Positions 1-9,237 are shown, numbered from the stretch's first letter. The stretch is DNA of 64,000 bases from Occultella aeris (GCF_902703175.1 NZ_CACRYJ010000014.1:1-64000), one strand, 5' to 3'. Notes: generated by a model from the sequence alone, not told the origin. Program-made: numbers and translations.

Positions 1-34
1 GCCCAGCAGACGACCCCACCCCGACCGGAGAAGC

Positions 35-2593
35 ATGTCCTACCCTTCCCTCACGCTCGAGCACGACCTGACCGCACCCGCGCTGCCGACCGGCAGCCCC
101 CGGCTGTCCTGGACGACCCCGCCGGGCTCGCCGGCCCAGACCGGCTACGCCGTCGAGGTCACGGCCGTCGACGGGACCGTGCGTCGTAGCGAGCACGACG
201 GCGACGAGTCGGTCCTCGTCGCGTGGCCGTTCGAGCCACTCGCCTCGCGCGAGCAGGTCGAGGTCCGGGTGCGGACGCGCGCGACCGACGGCTGGGGCGA
301 CTGGTCCGAGCCGGTCATCGCCGAGGCCTCACTGCTGCACGCGTCGGACTGGCAGGCACGCATGATCTCCCCGCGCGAGGGTCACGCCGCGGGCGACCCG
401 GCGCCGGTCCTCGCCACCGAGATCGACCTCCCCGATGACGTCGTCAGCGCGCGGCTCTACCTGACCGCGCTGGGCACCGCGACCGTCTGGATCGGAGATC
501 GGCGCGTCGGCGAGGACTACCTCGCACCCGGGTGGAACGCCTACCGGCACCGCCTCGAGCACCGCGTCCACGACGTCACCGACCACCTGCTGGCCGCCGG
601 ACCACGGACCCAGGTCGCCGCCGTCGTGGGCAACGGCTGGTACCGCGGCGAGCTCACCTGGGACCTGCGGCTCTGCTACGGCGACCGGATCGGGGTGCAG
701 GCGCAGTTGGAGATCGAGACCGCAGGCGGCGAACGGATCGTGTACGGCACCGGCCCGGACTGGCGTGCCGCTGCGACCGGGGTGCTCGCCGACGACCTGT
801 ACGGCGGCCAGACCACCGATCTGCGACGGCCCGGTGCGCTCGAAACGGCAGCGCAGGCCGGCGGCGCGGTCGATGTCCTCGATGACGTACCCACGCTCGA
901 GCCGGCGCTCGGTCCGGACGTGCGCGAGATCGGCACGCTCTCCCCGCTCGGCAACTGGCGCTCACCCAGCGGCGCGCAACTGGTCGACTTCGGACAGAAC
1001 CTCGTGGGCTGGCTGCGGATCCGGGTGCTGCGGGCCGCCGACGGTCAGCTGCTGAAGGTGCGGCACGCGGAGGTGATCGAGCACGGCGAGCTCGGCACCC
1101 GGCCGTTGCGCAAGGCTCGCGCCGAGGACGTGTGGACCCTACCTGCCGTCGGACCCGAGGAGCCGCTCGTCCTCGAGCCGACGCTCACCTTCCACGGCTT
1201 CCGGTACGCCGAGATCGAGGGCATCGCGCTCGAGGACATCGAGTTGGAGGCGGTGGTCATCAGTTCTGACCTCAGCCGCATCGGCTGGTTCGAGTGCAGC
1301 GATCCCGAGATCAACCGCCTCCACGAGAACGTCGTGTGGGGCATGCGGGGTAACTTCGTGGACGTCCCTACCGACTGCCCGCAGCGTGACGAGCGGCTGG
1401 GCTGGACCGGGGACCTGCAGGTGTTCGCACCGACGGCGGCCACGCTCTGCGACGTCCGTGGCTTCCTCACCTCCTGGCTACGGGACCTCGCCGCCGACCA
1501 GCGTGCCGACGGAACCGTGCCGGTCGTCATCCCCGACGTGCTCGTGCCGGATGTCGACAGCCAGTTCGCCGCCGGGTGGAGCGACGCGGCCGTGGTGGTG
1601 CCCTGGGTCCTGTACGAGCGCTACGGCGATCTTGCGGTGCTCGAGAGGCAGTACCCCTCGATGACGGCCTGGGCCGACGCCGAGTACACAGCGGCGGGTG
1701 AGTCCCGGCTGTGGGACACCGGCTTCCAGTACGGCGACTGGCTCGACCCGACCGCGCCGCCGGACGACGCCGCCGCGGCCAAGGCCGACAAGGGCGTGGT
1801 CGCGACCGCCTACCTCGTGCGGACCCTTGACCTCGTAGCGCGGACCGCACGGGTGCTCGGCAAGGACGACGACGCCGCCTCGCACGCGGAGCGCGCCGAC
1901 GCCGTCCGCGCGGCCTTCCGGGTGGCGTACGTGCGCGCCGACGGTCACATTCTCAGCGACTGCCAGACCGTCTACTCCCTCGCGCTCGCCTACGACCTGC
2001 TCGGCAGCGACGAGGAGCGCTCGGGAGCCGGGCGCCGACTCGCCGAGCTGGTCGAGGAGGCCGATGCGCACGTCTCGACCGGATTCCTCGGCACGCCCGT
2101 GATCCTCGACGCCCTCTGCCACGCCGGTCGCCCCGACCTCGCGCACCGGATGCTGCTGCAGCGCGGCAACCCATCGTGGCTGTACTCGGTCTCGATGGGT
2201 GCCACCACGATCTGGGAGCGGTGGGACTCGCTGCTGGAGGACGGCACGATCAACCCCAGCGGGATGACGTCGTTCAACCACTACGCCTACGGGGCGGTGG
2301 CCGACTGGCTCTACCGTTCGGTCGCCGGACTGGCACCGACGGCGCCCGGGTACCGGACGATCTCCATCGCACCGCTGGTGACGGGCGACCTCACCCGAGC
2401 GTCGGCTCGGCTGCTGACACCGTACGGCGAGGCGGCCGTGTCGTGGGTGCTGCGCGAGGAGCGCCTAGCCGTGGGCGTCACGGTGCCGACCGGCAGCACC
2501 GCGACGATCGCGCTGCCCACCGACGACGACGTTCCGGCACAGGTCGGTCCGGGTCGGCACACGTTCGAGGTCGCGTGGCGAAGCCCCGTCTGA
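35..2593 (+). CDS. GH78 family alpha-L-rhamnosidase
   Basis: This 852-aa protein hydrolyses terminal alpha-L-rhamnose from plant or bacterial glycans and glycosides. The order is an N-terminal Ig-like domain, then the rhamnosidase N-domain ('NGWYRGELTW' near residues 198-208), a central (alpha/alpha)6 barrel and a C-terminal beta domain. The barrel carries the family's acidic cluster DCPQRDERLGWTGD (about 447-460), which holds the general acid and binding carboxylates, and a later Glu in IWERWDS (about 728) that fits the catalytic base. No signal peptide is visible, so it probably acts in the cytosol on imported rhamnosides. ATG is preceded by CCGGAGAAG. Its upstream neighbour lies outside the window, so any operon partner is unseen. 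Confidence 0.93.
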   Translation: MSYPSLTLEHDLTAPALPTGSPRLSWTTPPGSPAQTGYAVEVTAVDGTVRRSEHDGDESVLVAWPFEPLASREQVEVRVRTRATDGWGDWSEPVIAEASLLHASDWQARMISPREGHAAGDPAPVLATEIDLPDDVVSARLYLTALGTATVWIGDRRVGEDYLAPGWNAYRHRLEHRVHDVTDHLLAAGPRTQVAAVVGNGWYRGELTWDLRLCYGDRIGVQAQLEIETAGGERIVYGTGPDWRAAATGVLADDLYGGQTTDLRRPGALETAAQAGGAVDVLDDVPTLEPALGPDVREIGTLSPLGNWRSPSGAQLVDFGQNLVGWLRIRVLRAADGQLLKVRHAEVIEHGELGTRPLRKARAEDVWTLPAVGPEEPLVLEPTLTFHGFRYAEIEGIALEDIELEAVVISSDLSRIGWFECSDPEINRLHENVVWGMRGNFVDVPTDCPQRDERLGWTGDLQVFAPTAATLCDVRGFLTSWLRDLAADQRADGTVPVVIPDVLVPDVDSQFAAGWSDAAVVVPWVLYERYGDLAVLERQYPSMTAWADAEYTAAGESRLWDTGFQYGDWLDPTAPPDDAAAAKADKGVVATAYLVRTLDLVARTARVLGKDDDAASHAERADAVRAAFRVAYVRADGHILSDCQTVYSLALAYDLLGSDEERSGAGRRLAELVEEADAHVSTGFLGTPVILDALCHAGRPDLAHRMLLQRGNPSWLYSVSMGATTIWERWDSLLEDGTINPSGMTSFNHYAYGAVADWLYRSVAGLAPTAPGYRTISIAPLVTGDLTRASARLLTPYGEAAVSWVLREERLAVGVTVPTGSTATIALPTDDDVPAQVGPGRHTFEVAWRSPV

Positions 2594-2635
2594 GCACGGG
2601 CATGCCATCGGTCGCCGGTCGTTAGGCTGGCGGCC

Positions 2636-3025
2636 ATGGCACCGATCCCCGAAGACCTGACCGACCTCATCGAGAACCCGAACGTCGGCCACCTGGCCAC
2701 CGTGCGCCCGGACGGCTTCCCGCAGGTGGAGCCGATGTGGTTCCTTCATGAGGACGGCGTCCTGAAGTTCACGCACACGACCAAGCGCGCGAAGTACCGC
2801 AACCTGCAGGCGAACCCGGGCATGGCCCTCTCGGTCCCCGACCCGGCGAATCCGTACCGGTTCATCTCCGTGCGCGGCCGGCTCACCGAGGTCGTCCCGG
2901 ACCCGACCGGTGCGTTCTACCAGGTCCTCGGCGCGCGCTACGGGGACGCGGACACCCCGGCCCCGCCGGACTCCGCGGACCGGGTGATCCTCGTGATGTC
3001 GATCGAGAAGGTCATCCGCAAGTAG
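2636..3025 (+). CDS. PPOX class F420-dependent oxidoreductase
   Basis: This 129-aa single-domain split-barrel flavin/deazaflavin protein has the usual length for the F420-dependent PPOX (TIGR03618-like) group. The characteristic start 'GHLATVRPDGFPQVEPMWF' (about 18-36) is followed by 'KRAKYRNLQANP' and 'FISVRGRLTEV', the strands and basic patch that bind the cofactor phosphate. Members reduce small substrates using F420H2, or bind FMN, heme or biliverdin; the substrate here is unknown. It stands 42 bp behind the rhamnosidase and before the operator of the efflux operon, so it is probably transcribed separately. Confidence 0.85.
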   Translation: MAPIPEDLTDLIENPNVGHLATVRPDGFPQVEPMWFLHEDGVLKFTHTTKRAKYRNLQANPGMALSVPDPANPYRFISVRGRLTEVVPDPTGAFYQVLGARYGDADTPAPPDSADRVILVMSIEKVIRK

Positions 3026-3030
3026 ACGCC

Positions 3031-3042
3031 TGACAAATGTCA
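3031..3042 (+). promoter_or_regulatory. TGACA-AA-TGTCA palindrome, probable response-regulator operator
   Basis: A perfect 5-bp inverted repeat with a 2-bp spacer lies 60 bp upstream of the efflux ATPase start and just after the PPOX stop codon. NarL/DesR-type regulators bind dyads of about this size in front of their own ABC-transporter operons, and the operon here ends with such a regulator. Autoregulation is therefore inferred, not shown. Confidence 0.45.
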
Positions 3043-3101
3043 TGCCTCGATCGTGACGACCGGCGCAGGCACGCGGGAGGGCGTCGCCGCACGCTTGAGG
3101 C

Positions 3102-4034
3102 ATGACCTCGACAACACTCCTTCCGACCCGGCGGGCCGCCGTCAGCCTCGCCGGGGTGACCAAGAACTTCGGCTCCGTCCCCGCCGTACGCGGCATCGAC
3201 CTGGAGATCCACCCCGGCGAGGTGGTCGCCTTCCTCGGCCCGAACGGGGCCGGCAAGACCACCACCATCGACATGATCCTCGGGCTGAGCCAGCCCACCT
3301 CGGGCGAGGTCCGGGTGCTCGGCCTGACGCCGCGGCACGCCATCGCGCGTGGTCTGGTCTCCGCGGTCATGCAGACCGGCGGCCTTCTCAAGGACCTGAC
3401 GGTCGCCGAGACCATCGCCTACACCGCAAGCCTGTTCGCGGACACCCGGCCCGTCGCCGAGGTCCTCGACACCGCCGGCATCACGGCCATCGCGAACCGC
3501 AAGGTCGCCAAGTGCTCGGGCGGGGAGCAGCAACGGCTTCGGTTCGCGATGGCGCTGCTGTCCAACCCGGCCCTTCTCCTGCTCGACGAGCCGACCACCG
3601 GCATGGACGTCGAGGGCCGCCGCGCGTTCTGGAGCTCGATCCGCCGCGACGCCGCCACCGGACGCACCGTGCTGTTCGCCACCCACTACCTCGAGGAGGC
3701 GGACGCCTACGCCGATCGGATCGTGCTCATCAGCCAGGGGCGCATCGTGGCGGACGGCAGCGGCGCGCAGATCAAGGCGCTCGCCTCTGGGCGCACCATC
3801 CGCGCCTGCGTGCACGACGTCGACACGGCGGCGATCGCGTCGATCGCCGGCGTCGACTCCGTCAACCTGGCCGGCGACCAGCTGACCGTCCACGCCGGCG
3901 ACAGTGACGCCGTCGCCCGCTACCTGCTCAACCAGACCGACGCGGCGGACCTGGAGATCGTCACGAAGGGCATCGAAGAGGCGTTCCTGCGCCTGACCGG
4001 CAGCAACGACAAGACCGATGGGAACCTGCGATGA
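3102..4034 (+). CDS. ABC-2 type exporter, ATP-binding subunit
   Basis: This 310-aa cytoplasmic ATPase is of the DrrA/CcmA drug- and lipid-efflux type. Walker A is GPNGAGKTT (about 46-54). The signature CSGGEQQR (about 137-144) departs from LSGGQ but keeps the glycines. Walker B is LLLLDEP (about 157-163), followed by the D-loop and an H-loop in ATHYLEE. About 90 extra C-terminal residues form the regulatory extension usual for this subfamily. The next gene, its membrane partner, overlaps by the 4 bases ATGA, so the two are translationally coupled. The operon also encodes a kinase/regulator pair, which suggests efflux induced by membrane stress or an antibiotic. Confidence 0.93.
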   Translation: MTSTTLLPTRRAAVSLAGVTKNFGSVPAVRGIDLEIHPGEVVAFLGPNGAGKTTTIDMILGLSQPTSGEVRVLGLTPRHAIARGLVSAVMQTGGLLKDLTVAETIAYTASLFADTRPVAEVLDTAGITAIANRKVAKCSGGEQQRLRFAMALLSNPALLLLDEPTTGMDVEGRRAFWSSIRRDAATGRTVLFATHYLEEADAYADRIVLISQGRIVADGSGAQIKALASGRTIRACVHDVDTAAIASIAGVDSVNLAGDQLTVHAGDSDAVARYLLNQTDAADLEIVTKGIEEAFLRLTGSNDKTDGNLR

Positions 4035-4831
4035 CCACCACGACCGAACGACCGGCCGACCACTTCGACCCCGACACCCGTCGGGTGCCGCCGATGGGTG
4101 GCTTCAACGCGACCATGCTCGGCATCGAGCTGCGCCGGATGCTGCGGAACCGGCGCACCATCATCTTCACGCTCGTGTTCCCGATCGCCCTGTTCCTCGC
4201 GTTCGGCAGCCAGGACGGCTGGGACACCTCGGTGGGCCGCGGGAACGTGGCTGCGTACGTGATGGTCTCGATGGCCTTCTACGGGGCCGCGCTCACGGCT
4301 GCGGCCGCCGGCGCCATGGTCGCGGTGGAGCGCGCCCAGGGCTGGTCGCGGCAACTGCGGCTCACGCCGTTGAGCCCGACGGCGTACATCGCCACCAAGG
4401 CTCTGCTCGCGCTCACCCTCGGCGCCCTGGCGATCGTGGTCGTCAACCTCGCCGGCGTGATCCAGGGTAGGGCGTCGATGGACGCCGGTGTCTGGGTGGC
4501 GAGCGCACTCCTGACCCTGGTCTGCACCCTCGTGTTCGCGGCGCTCGGGGTCTTCGTCGGCTACCTGGTGCCGAGCGAGAACGCGATGCAGATCCTCGGG
4601 CCCGGGCTGGCGCTGTTCGCGTTCCTGGGCAACGTGTTCATCCCGATCACACAGGGCACCCTGATGTGGCACATCGCGTCCTTCACCCCGATGTTCGGCG
4701 TGGCGGAGATCTCCCGGTCGGTCCTGACCGACGACCTGCCCTGGTACGCCGTCCTGAACGCCATGGTCTGGCTCGCGATCTTCGTGGCCGGCGCCGCGTG
4801 GCGGATGAGCCGCGACACGGCGCGGGTCTGA
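4031..4831 (+). CDS. ABC-2 type exporter, permease subunit
   Basis: This 266-aa integral membrane protein is the channel half of the efflux pump encoded with the preceding ATPase. A charged cytosolic N-terminus of about 35 residues leads to a first membrane segment in 'RTIIFTLVFPIALFLAF'. Five further hydrophobic stretches follow, as expected for six-helix ABC-2 permeases. The conserved amphipathic 'RAQGWSRQLRLTPLSPTAYI' segment follows the second helix. It overlaps the ATPase stop by 4 bases and lies 19 bp before the histidine kinase, so all four genes are likely one transcript. Substrate cannot be read from the sequence. Confidence 0.9.
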   Translation: MTTTTERPADHFDPDTRRVPPMGGFNATMLGIELRRMLRNRRTIIFTLVFPIALFLAFGSQDGWDTSVGRGNVAAYVMVSMAFYGAALTAAAAGAMVAVERAQGWSRQLRLTPLSPTAYIATKALLALTLGALAIVVVNLAGVIQGRASMDAGVWVASALLTLVCTLVFAALGVFVGYLVPSENAMQILGPGLALFAFLGNVFIPITQGTLMWHIASFTPMFGVAEISRSVLTDDLPWYAVLNAMVWLAIFVAGAAWRMSRDTARV

Positions 4832-4850
4832 CCCCGACGGTAGGACTACG

Positions 4851-5984
4851 GTGACGGTCGTGACCGCCGACCGACCGAGCAACGACGCCCCGACCGGCCC
4901 ACGCCGGTGGGGCGTCGTGTTCGCCGCGGTGTGGTTGTTCTACCTCCTCAACCCGCTGGAGGTGGCCTGGAGCCGGCGGGACACCGTGGCCGGGTGGGTC
5001 GCTCTCGTGGCCACCGTGGCATTCGCGGCCGTCTACATGGGCGTGTTCCTCGCGCTGCGGTTCCGGCGCCGGCCCGGTGGGCCGTTCCGGCCCTTCGCAC
5101 GCCGGTCGACGGCGGTCGCGGCCCTCGCCGTGGAGGTCGCCCTGGCGATCGTCATCTGCCTCAGCCTTGGCCAGGTCGGCACGACCACCGCGGTGTACCT
5201 GGCGGTGATCGCCGTCATGTGCCTGCCCGGCTGGTGGGCCTGGGCCGGCGTGGGCGCGATCCTCGTCGCGACATACCTCGCCACGATCCTGGTGCCGGGC
5301 TGGGAGGTGGACCGCGGCCTGCTGTTCGGCACCGGGGTCGCCGCGCTCGCGGTGTGGGGGCTGACGATGGCGATCAACCGCAACATCGAGCTCCTGCGGA
5401 TCCGCGAGGAGAACGCCCGGCTTGCCCTGGAGGAGCAGCGCAACGCCTTCGCCCGGGACCTGCACGACATCCTCGGCCACTCGCTCACCGTCATCACCGT
5501 GAAGGCAGAACTGGCACAGCGTCTGCTGCCGATCGACCAGGCGCGGGCCGGCGCGGAGATGGCGGACGTCGAGCGCCTCTCCCGGGACGCCCTCGCGGAC
5601 GTACGCCGCACCGTGACCGGCTACCGGGACCTGACCCTGGCCGGCGAGATCGCCCAGGCCCGGACCGCGCTGCGGGCCGCCGGCATCCACGCCGACCTGC
5701 CGTCGTCGGTCGAGGAGGTCCCGGCCAGGCTCCGGGACCTGTTCGCCTGGACGGTCCGCGAGGGGATCACGAACGTGATCCGGCACAGCCGGGCTGGCAC
5801 CTGCACGGTGACCTTGACCGCGGACACCGTCGAGATCGGCGACGACGGTCGCGGCGCACCGGAAGGCGCCGGTTCCGGCGGCCACGGGCTCAGCGGGCTG
5901 CGGGAGCGGGCCGCTGCCGTGGGCGCCCGGGTGATCACCGAGTCGACGGCGTCCGGGTTCCGGCTCCGGGTGGTGGGCCGGTGA
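4851..5984 (+). CDS. sensor histidine kinase (NarL/DesK-type, HisKA_3)
   Basis: This 377-aa membrane kinase has about five hydrophobic segments in residues 18-175, a HisKA_3 dimerisation domain with the phospho-acceptor His in DLHDILGHS (about 203-211), and a HATPase_c domain. The ATPase domain has an N-box 'EGITNVIRHS' (about 304-313) and a GDDGRG G-box. There is no large extracellular sensor, so it probably senses membrane state or a lipophilic drug through its helices, as DesK and LiaS do. It starts at GTG, and the stop overlaps the regulator start (GTGA). Together with the upstream pump it forms a self-contained sensing and efflux module. Confidence 0.92.
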   Translation: MTVVTADRPSNDAPTGPRRWGVVFAAVWLFYLLNPLEVAWSRRDTVAGWVALVATVAFAAVYMGVFLALRFRRRPGGPFRPFARRSTAVAALAVEVALAIVICLSLGQVGTTTAVYLAVIAVMCLPGWWAWAGVGAILVATYLATILVPGWEVDRGLLFGTGVAALAVWGLTMAINRNIELLRIREENARLALEEQRNAFARDLHDILGHSLTVITVKAELAQRLLPIDQARAGAEMADVERLSRDALADVRRTVTGYRDLTLAGEIAQARTALRAAGIHADLPSSVEEVPARLRDLFAWTVREGITNVIRHSRAGTCTVTLTADTVEIGDDGRGAPEGAGSGGHGLSGLRERAAAVGARVITESTASGFRLRVVGR

Positions 5985-6592
5985 CGCCGATCAGGCTGCT
6001 GCTCGCCGACGACCAGTCGCTCGTGCGCGGCGCCCTCGCCGCTCTCCTCGGGCTGGAGTCGGACCTGGAGGTCGTCGCCGAGGTCGGCTCCGGGGACGAG
6101 GTGCTGCCGGCCGCGCGCCTGCACCACCCCGATGTGGCGCTCCTGGACGTGGAGATGCCCGTCCTGGATGGCATCACGGTCACCGAGCAGCTGCGCCGTG
6201 AGCTGCCGCAGGTGCGCGTGCTGATCGTCACCACGTTCGGCAGGCCGGGCTTCCTGAGCCGGGCACTGGCCGCCGGGGCGCACGGCTTCGTGGTCAAGGA
6301 CACCCCCGCCGCCCAGCTCGCCGACGCGGTCCGGCGTGTGGCCGCGGGTCTGCGTGTGGTGGACCCGACGCTGGCCACGGACAGCCTGATCGAGGGCCGC
6401 TCGCCCCTGACGGCGCGGGAGACCGACGTGCTCCGAGCCGCCAGGGACGGCGCCTCGGTGGCCGTGATCGCGGGCCGCCTGTTCCTCTCCCAGGGCACGG
6501 TCCGCAACCATCTCTCGGCCGCGATCGGCAAGACCGGTGCCGCCAACCGCGCCGAGGCGGTCCGGATCGCCGAGGACCGCGGCTGGCTCTGA
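5981..6592 (+). CDS. response regulator, NarL/DesR family
   Basis: This 203-aa regulator starts at GTG overlapping the kinase stop. A receiver domain comes first, with the acidic pair in LLADDQS, the phosphorylation site Asp56 in ALLDVEMP, a Thr switch in IVTTFG and a Lys in VVKD. A LuxR-type helix-turn-helix follows at about 137-195 (SPLTARETDVL, then LFLSQGTVRNHLSAAIGKTGAANRAEAVRIA). It should activate the upstream ABC operon, most simply through the TGACA-AA-TGTCA dyad at 3031-3042. A longer upstream reading frame exists but lies inside the kinase gene. Confidence 0.93.
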   Translation: MTPIRLLLADDQSLVRGALAALLGLESDLEVVAEVGSGDEVLPAARLHHPDVALLDVEMPVLDGITVTEQLRRELPQVRVLIVTTFGRPGFLSRALAAGAHGFVVKDTPAAQLADAVRRVAAGLRVVDPTLATDSLIEGRSPLTARETDVLRAARDGASVAVIAGRLFLSQGTVRNHLSAAIGKTGAANRAEAVRIAEDRGWL

Positions 6593-6736
6593 GCGCTTCG
6601 GCGAGTACCAGTCGTCCGGTCGTTCCGTCCGTCGGGAGGATCGTCCACATCCGGCTCCCGCAGGCGACCTTCGCATTGCTTGCCTACGCTGATGATGCCG
6701 GGACCCTCTCGGCTCACGGGCACCGAGGAGGCCGGC

Positions 6737-7186
6737 ATGAACGAGAACCGGGAGAAGGACGAGCCCTACACCACCGCCACGGACCATGGCGGCGAGCCCT
6801 ACGTCGTCGACATCGAGACCCAGACCGTCGGGAACACCGAGTTCCGCCGCACCCTGTGGACCGGCAAGCACCTCCAGCTCACCGTGATGAGCATCGACGT
6901 GGGCGATGACGTGGGCCTCGAGGTGCACGAGGAGAACGACCAGTTCCTGAGGGTCGAAAGGGGCACCGGGCGCACCGAGATGGGGCCCGCCGAGGACGAT
7001 CTCCCGTTCGTGCGGGACGTCAAGGATGACGACGTGATCCTGGTGCCGGCCGGCACCTGGCACAATGTCATCAACACCGGCGACGAGCCCCTGAAGCTCT
7101 ATGCCCTCTACGGGCCCCCCGATCACGAGCCGGGCACCGAGCACCCCACTCATGAGGACGCCGAGAAGGATCCGGCTGAGGACTGA
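6737..7186 (+). CDS. cupin domain protein
   Basis: This 149-aa single cupin contains the two metal-binding motifs in recognisable form: 'GLEVHEENDQFLRVERGTG' (about 57-75) and 'LVPAGTWHNVINTGDEPLKLYALYGPP' (about 99-126). The C-terminus is acidic. Such proteins are often sugar isomerases or ligand-binding cupins, and the reaction cannot be assigned. I chose the ATG at 6737 because GAGGAG precedes it and the cupin fold starts soon after; an in-frame ATG at 6680 would add 19 unconserved residues. Confidence 0.85.
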   Translation: MNENREKDEPYTTATDHGGEPYVVDIETQTVGNTEFRRTLWTGKHLQLTVMSIDVGDDVGLEVHEENDQFLRVERGTGRTEMGPAEDDLPFVRDVKDDDVILVPAGTWHNVINTGDEPLKLYALYGPPDHEPGTEHPTHEDAEKDPAED

Positions 7187-7210
7187 CGTCACGCCCCATG
7201 GGTCGTCGAC

Positions 7211-7855
7211 TCAGCCGAGCCACCACGTATCGAGGTCGAGCAGCCAATGGTTGCGCAGGGTGAGCGCCCGCTCGATCGACGCGAGGATCCCGGCGACGAG
7301 GAGGGTGACGTTCAGCCAGGCCGGCAGCGAGATGGGCGAGGTGAAGGTCCCGACGTTCTCGGCGACGACGTCGAGGCCGCTGAGGAGTTCGAGCAGCTGC
7401 GGCACGAACAGCACGAGTCCGACGACGAGGATGCCGATGGCCACTCGTCCGATCCATCTGCTCAACCGGGGGTGGCGGCGGTCGAGGACCAGTCGCCAGT
7501 ACTCCGCGCTGTGCCGGTCCGGTGCCAGCACGCGCTCCTCGCCGGAGTCGGCGACCAGGTGCATCCGGCTGACCCCGAAGGTCGACCGCGCGACCTCGAT
7601 CGCGCCGCCCGGGACGACGAACGTGGCAGGCGTGCCTGCGACGAGATACTGGTGGCCGTCGCGGTAGAGCGCCACCTCCTCGTCGAGATCGAAGTGGTCC
7701 ACGTCCACGGCGTACTCATGAGCCTCGCCCGGAGGTCCGGTCTCGATCCGGAAGACCGACCGGCTCAGGACCTGCCACGGCCGTTGCGGCTTGAGCGGGC
7801 TGTCATCGCCGGGTCTGTTCTTCCTGGCCCGCTTCCGGCCGGCGGGCTCTCGCAC
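7211..7855 (-). CDS. hypothetical protein with two C-terminal membrane helices
   Basis: I do not recognise a family in this 214-aa protein. A basic N-terminus (RKRARKNR) is followed by a roughly 110-residue soluble region rich in beta-prone stretches ('YAVDVDHFDLDEEVALYRDGHQ'). Two membrane helices follow, at about 139-162 and 178-198, and the end is short and Trp-rich. The soluble part may be a small cytoplasmic domain displayed on the membrane. It starts at GTG and is convergent with the cupin gene. Confidence 0.6.
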   Translation of the reverse strand: MREPAGRKRARKNRPGDDSPLKPQRPWQVLSRSVFRIETGPPGEAHEYAVDVDHFDLDEEVALYRDGHQYLVAGTPATFVVPGGAIEVARSTFGVSRMHLVADSGEERVLAPDRHSAEYWRLVLDRRHPRLSRWIGRVAIGILVVGLVLFVPQLLELLSGLDVVAENVGTFTSPISLPAWLNVTLLVAGILASIERALTLRNHWLLDLDTWWLG

Positions 7856-8056
7856 TCCGCGCCCCTCCCCCGTTGTGGCGTCCGTGCGGGCCGCGTGGGT
7901 CCCTCGCCATGGTCACTCCGGTCGAGTTCACGCTACCCGACGGCGGAGGGTTCCCTCGGTCCGGGCCGTCACGGGCGCCCGCGCTCCGGTCACTCGGGAG
8001 CCGCGCTCCGGCTGTTGCGGTGCCGGAGTTCTGCGGGGGTACTACCTTGACGAAGT

Positions 8057-8980
8057 ATGCGAGCGATCACCTACTCCCGCTACGGCGGACCCGACGTCCT
8101 CGAGCTCACCGAGGACCACCCGATGCCGCTGGTGGGGCCGGATTCCGTACTGATCCGGGTCCGGGCGGCGGCCGTGAACCCGGTCGACTGGAAGGCCCGC
8201 GAGGGCTACCTCGACTCGTTCGTCGCCGCTCACTTCCCGGTCGTCCCCGGTTGGGATGTGGCCGGCGTGGTGGAGCGGCTCGGGCTGGACACTCCCGACT
8301 ACGCGGTCGGCGACGAGGTGTACGGCTACGTGCGCACGGACGTCATCTCCGGCGGCACGTTCGCCGAGTACGTGGCCGCACCGGTGCGGACCCTCGCCCC
8401 CAAGCCGACCGCCCTGACCTGGGAGGAGGCGGCTGGAGTACCCCTCGCCGGGCTCACCGCCCTGCAGCTGATCCGACGCACCGCCGTCGGGCCGGGCCGA
8501 AGCGTCCTGGTGCACGCCGCCGCAGGCGGCGTCGGGGCGTTCGCCGTTCAGATCGCGCTCGCGCGCGGGGCCCGCGTGATCGGCACGGCCTCACCCGCGA
8601 ACCATGACTTCCTGCGTTCCTTGGGGGCCGAGCCGGTGGCCTACGGCGACGGCCTGGTCGAGCGCGTGCGCGCCCTGGCGCCCGAGGGCGTGGACGTGAT
8701 CCTCGACCTTGTCGGCGGCACCCTTGACGACACACCGGCGCTGCTGCGCACCGGCGGCACGATCGGATCGATCACCGACGCCGCCGCCCGGGACACCTAC
8801 GGCGGCCAGTACGTCTGGGCCCGGCCGGACACCACCGACCTGCGCGAGCTCGCCGAGCTCGCCGATTCCGGCGCGCTCCGGGTGGAGGTCGCCCGGGTCT
8901 ACCCGCTCGAGGAGGCCGCGGCCGCGCTCGTGGAGAACCAACGGGGACATACCCGCGGCAAGCTCGTGATCCGCGTCTGA
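8057..8980 (+). CDS. NADP-dependent quinone-oxidoreductase-like MDR protein
   Basis: This 307-aa medium-chain dehydrogenase/reductase lacks structural and catalytic zinc ligands. It has the N-terminal GroES-like domain ('VRAAAVNPVDWKAREG', 'FPVVPGWDVAGVV') and a Rossmann fold with AAAGGVGAFAVQ at about 154-165. These enzymes reduce quinones or enones with NADPH. Length and motifs are normal, and it appears to be monocistronic. Confidence 0.9.
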   Translation: MRAITYSRYGGPDVLELTEDHPMPLVGPDSVLIRVRAAAVNPVDWKAREGYLDSFVAAHFPVVPGWDVAGVVERLGLDTPDYAVGDEVYGYVRTDVISGGTFAEYVAAPVRTLAPKPTALTWEEAAGVPLAGLTALQLIRRTAVGPGRSVLVHAAAGGVGAFAVQIALARGARVIGTASPANHDFLRSLGAEPVAYGDGLVERVRALAPEGVDVILDLVGGTLDDTPALLRTGGTIGSITDAAARDTYGGQYVWARPDTTDLRELAELADSGALRVEVARVYPLEEAAAALVENQRGHTRGKLVIRV

Positions 8981-8999
8981 CTGCCCCGGTCCGGGAGGC

Positions 9000-9104
9000 A
9001 TGGGGAGAACGCCCCATCGCCACCGGACACAGCCGACGGCTAGTTTTCAGGAGGCCGGTTCGGGTTCATCGGGGGATGTATCACGACCCCCGTCCCGGCC
9101 TCCT
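9000..9104 (+). other. structured intergenic region with nested hairpins
   Basis: Between the MDR gene and the GH127 gene (257 bp) there is a small hairpin, ATGGGG/CCCCAT at 9000-9017. A larger nested stem follows: AGGAGGCCGG at 9049-9058 pairs with CCGGCCTCCT at 9095-9104, and an inner GGGGG/CCCCC (9071-9075, 9087-9091) lies inside its loop. A TTTT sits at 9044-9047. This could be a terminator for the upstream gene or a structured leader for the arabinofuranosidase gene; the sequence alone does not decide. Confidence 0.4.
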
Positions 9105-9237
9105 CCTGGATGTCCGTTCCCTACGGGAGCGGGTTCGGCGCTTCGGCGCCGGTGAAGCAGACTGCCGGGCGTGACGGTGACGGGCCGCCACGCCCGGCGT
9201 CTGCAATCGCGACGCAGGTTCGTGATGGACTGGGGCG

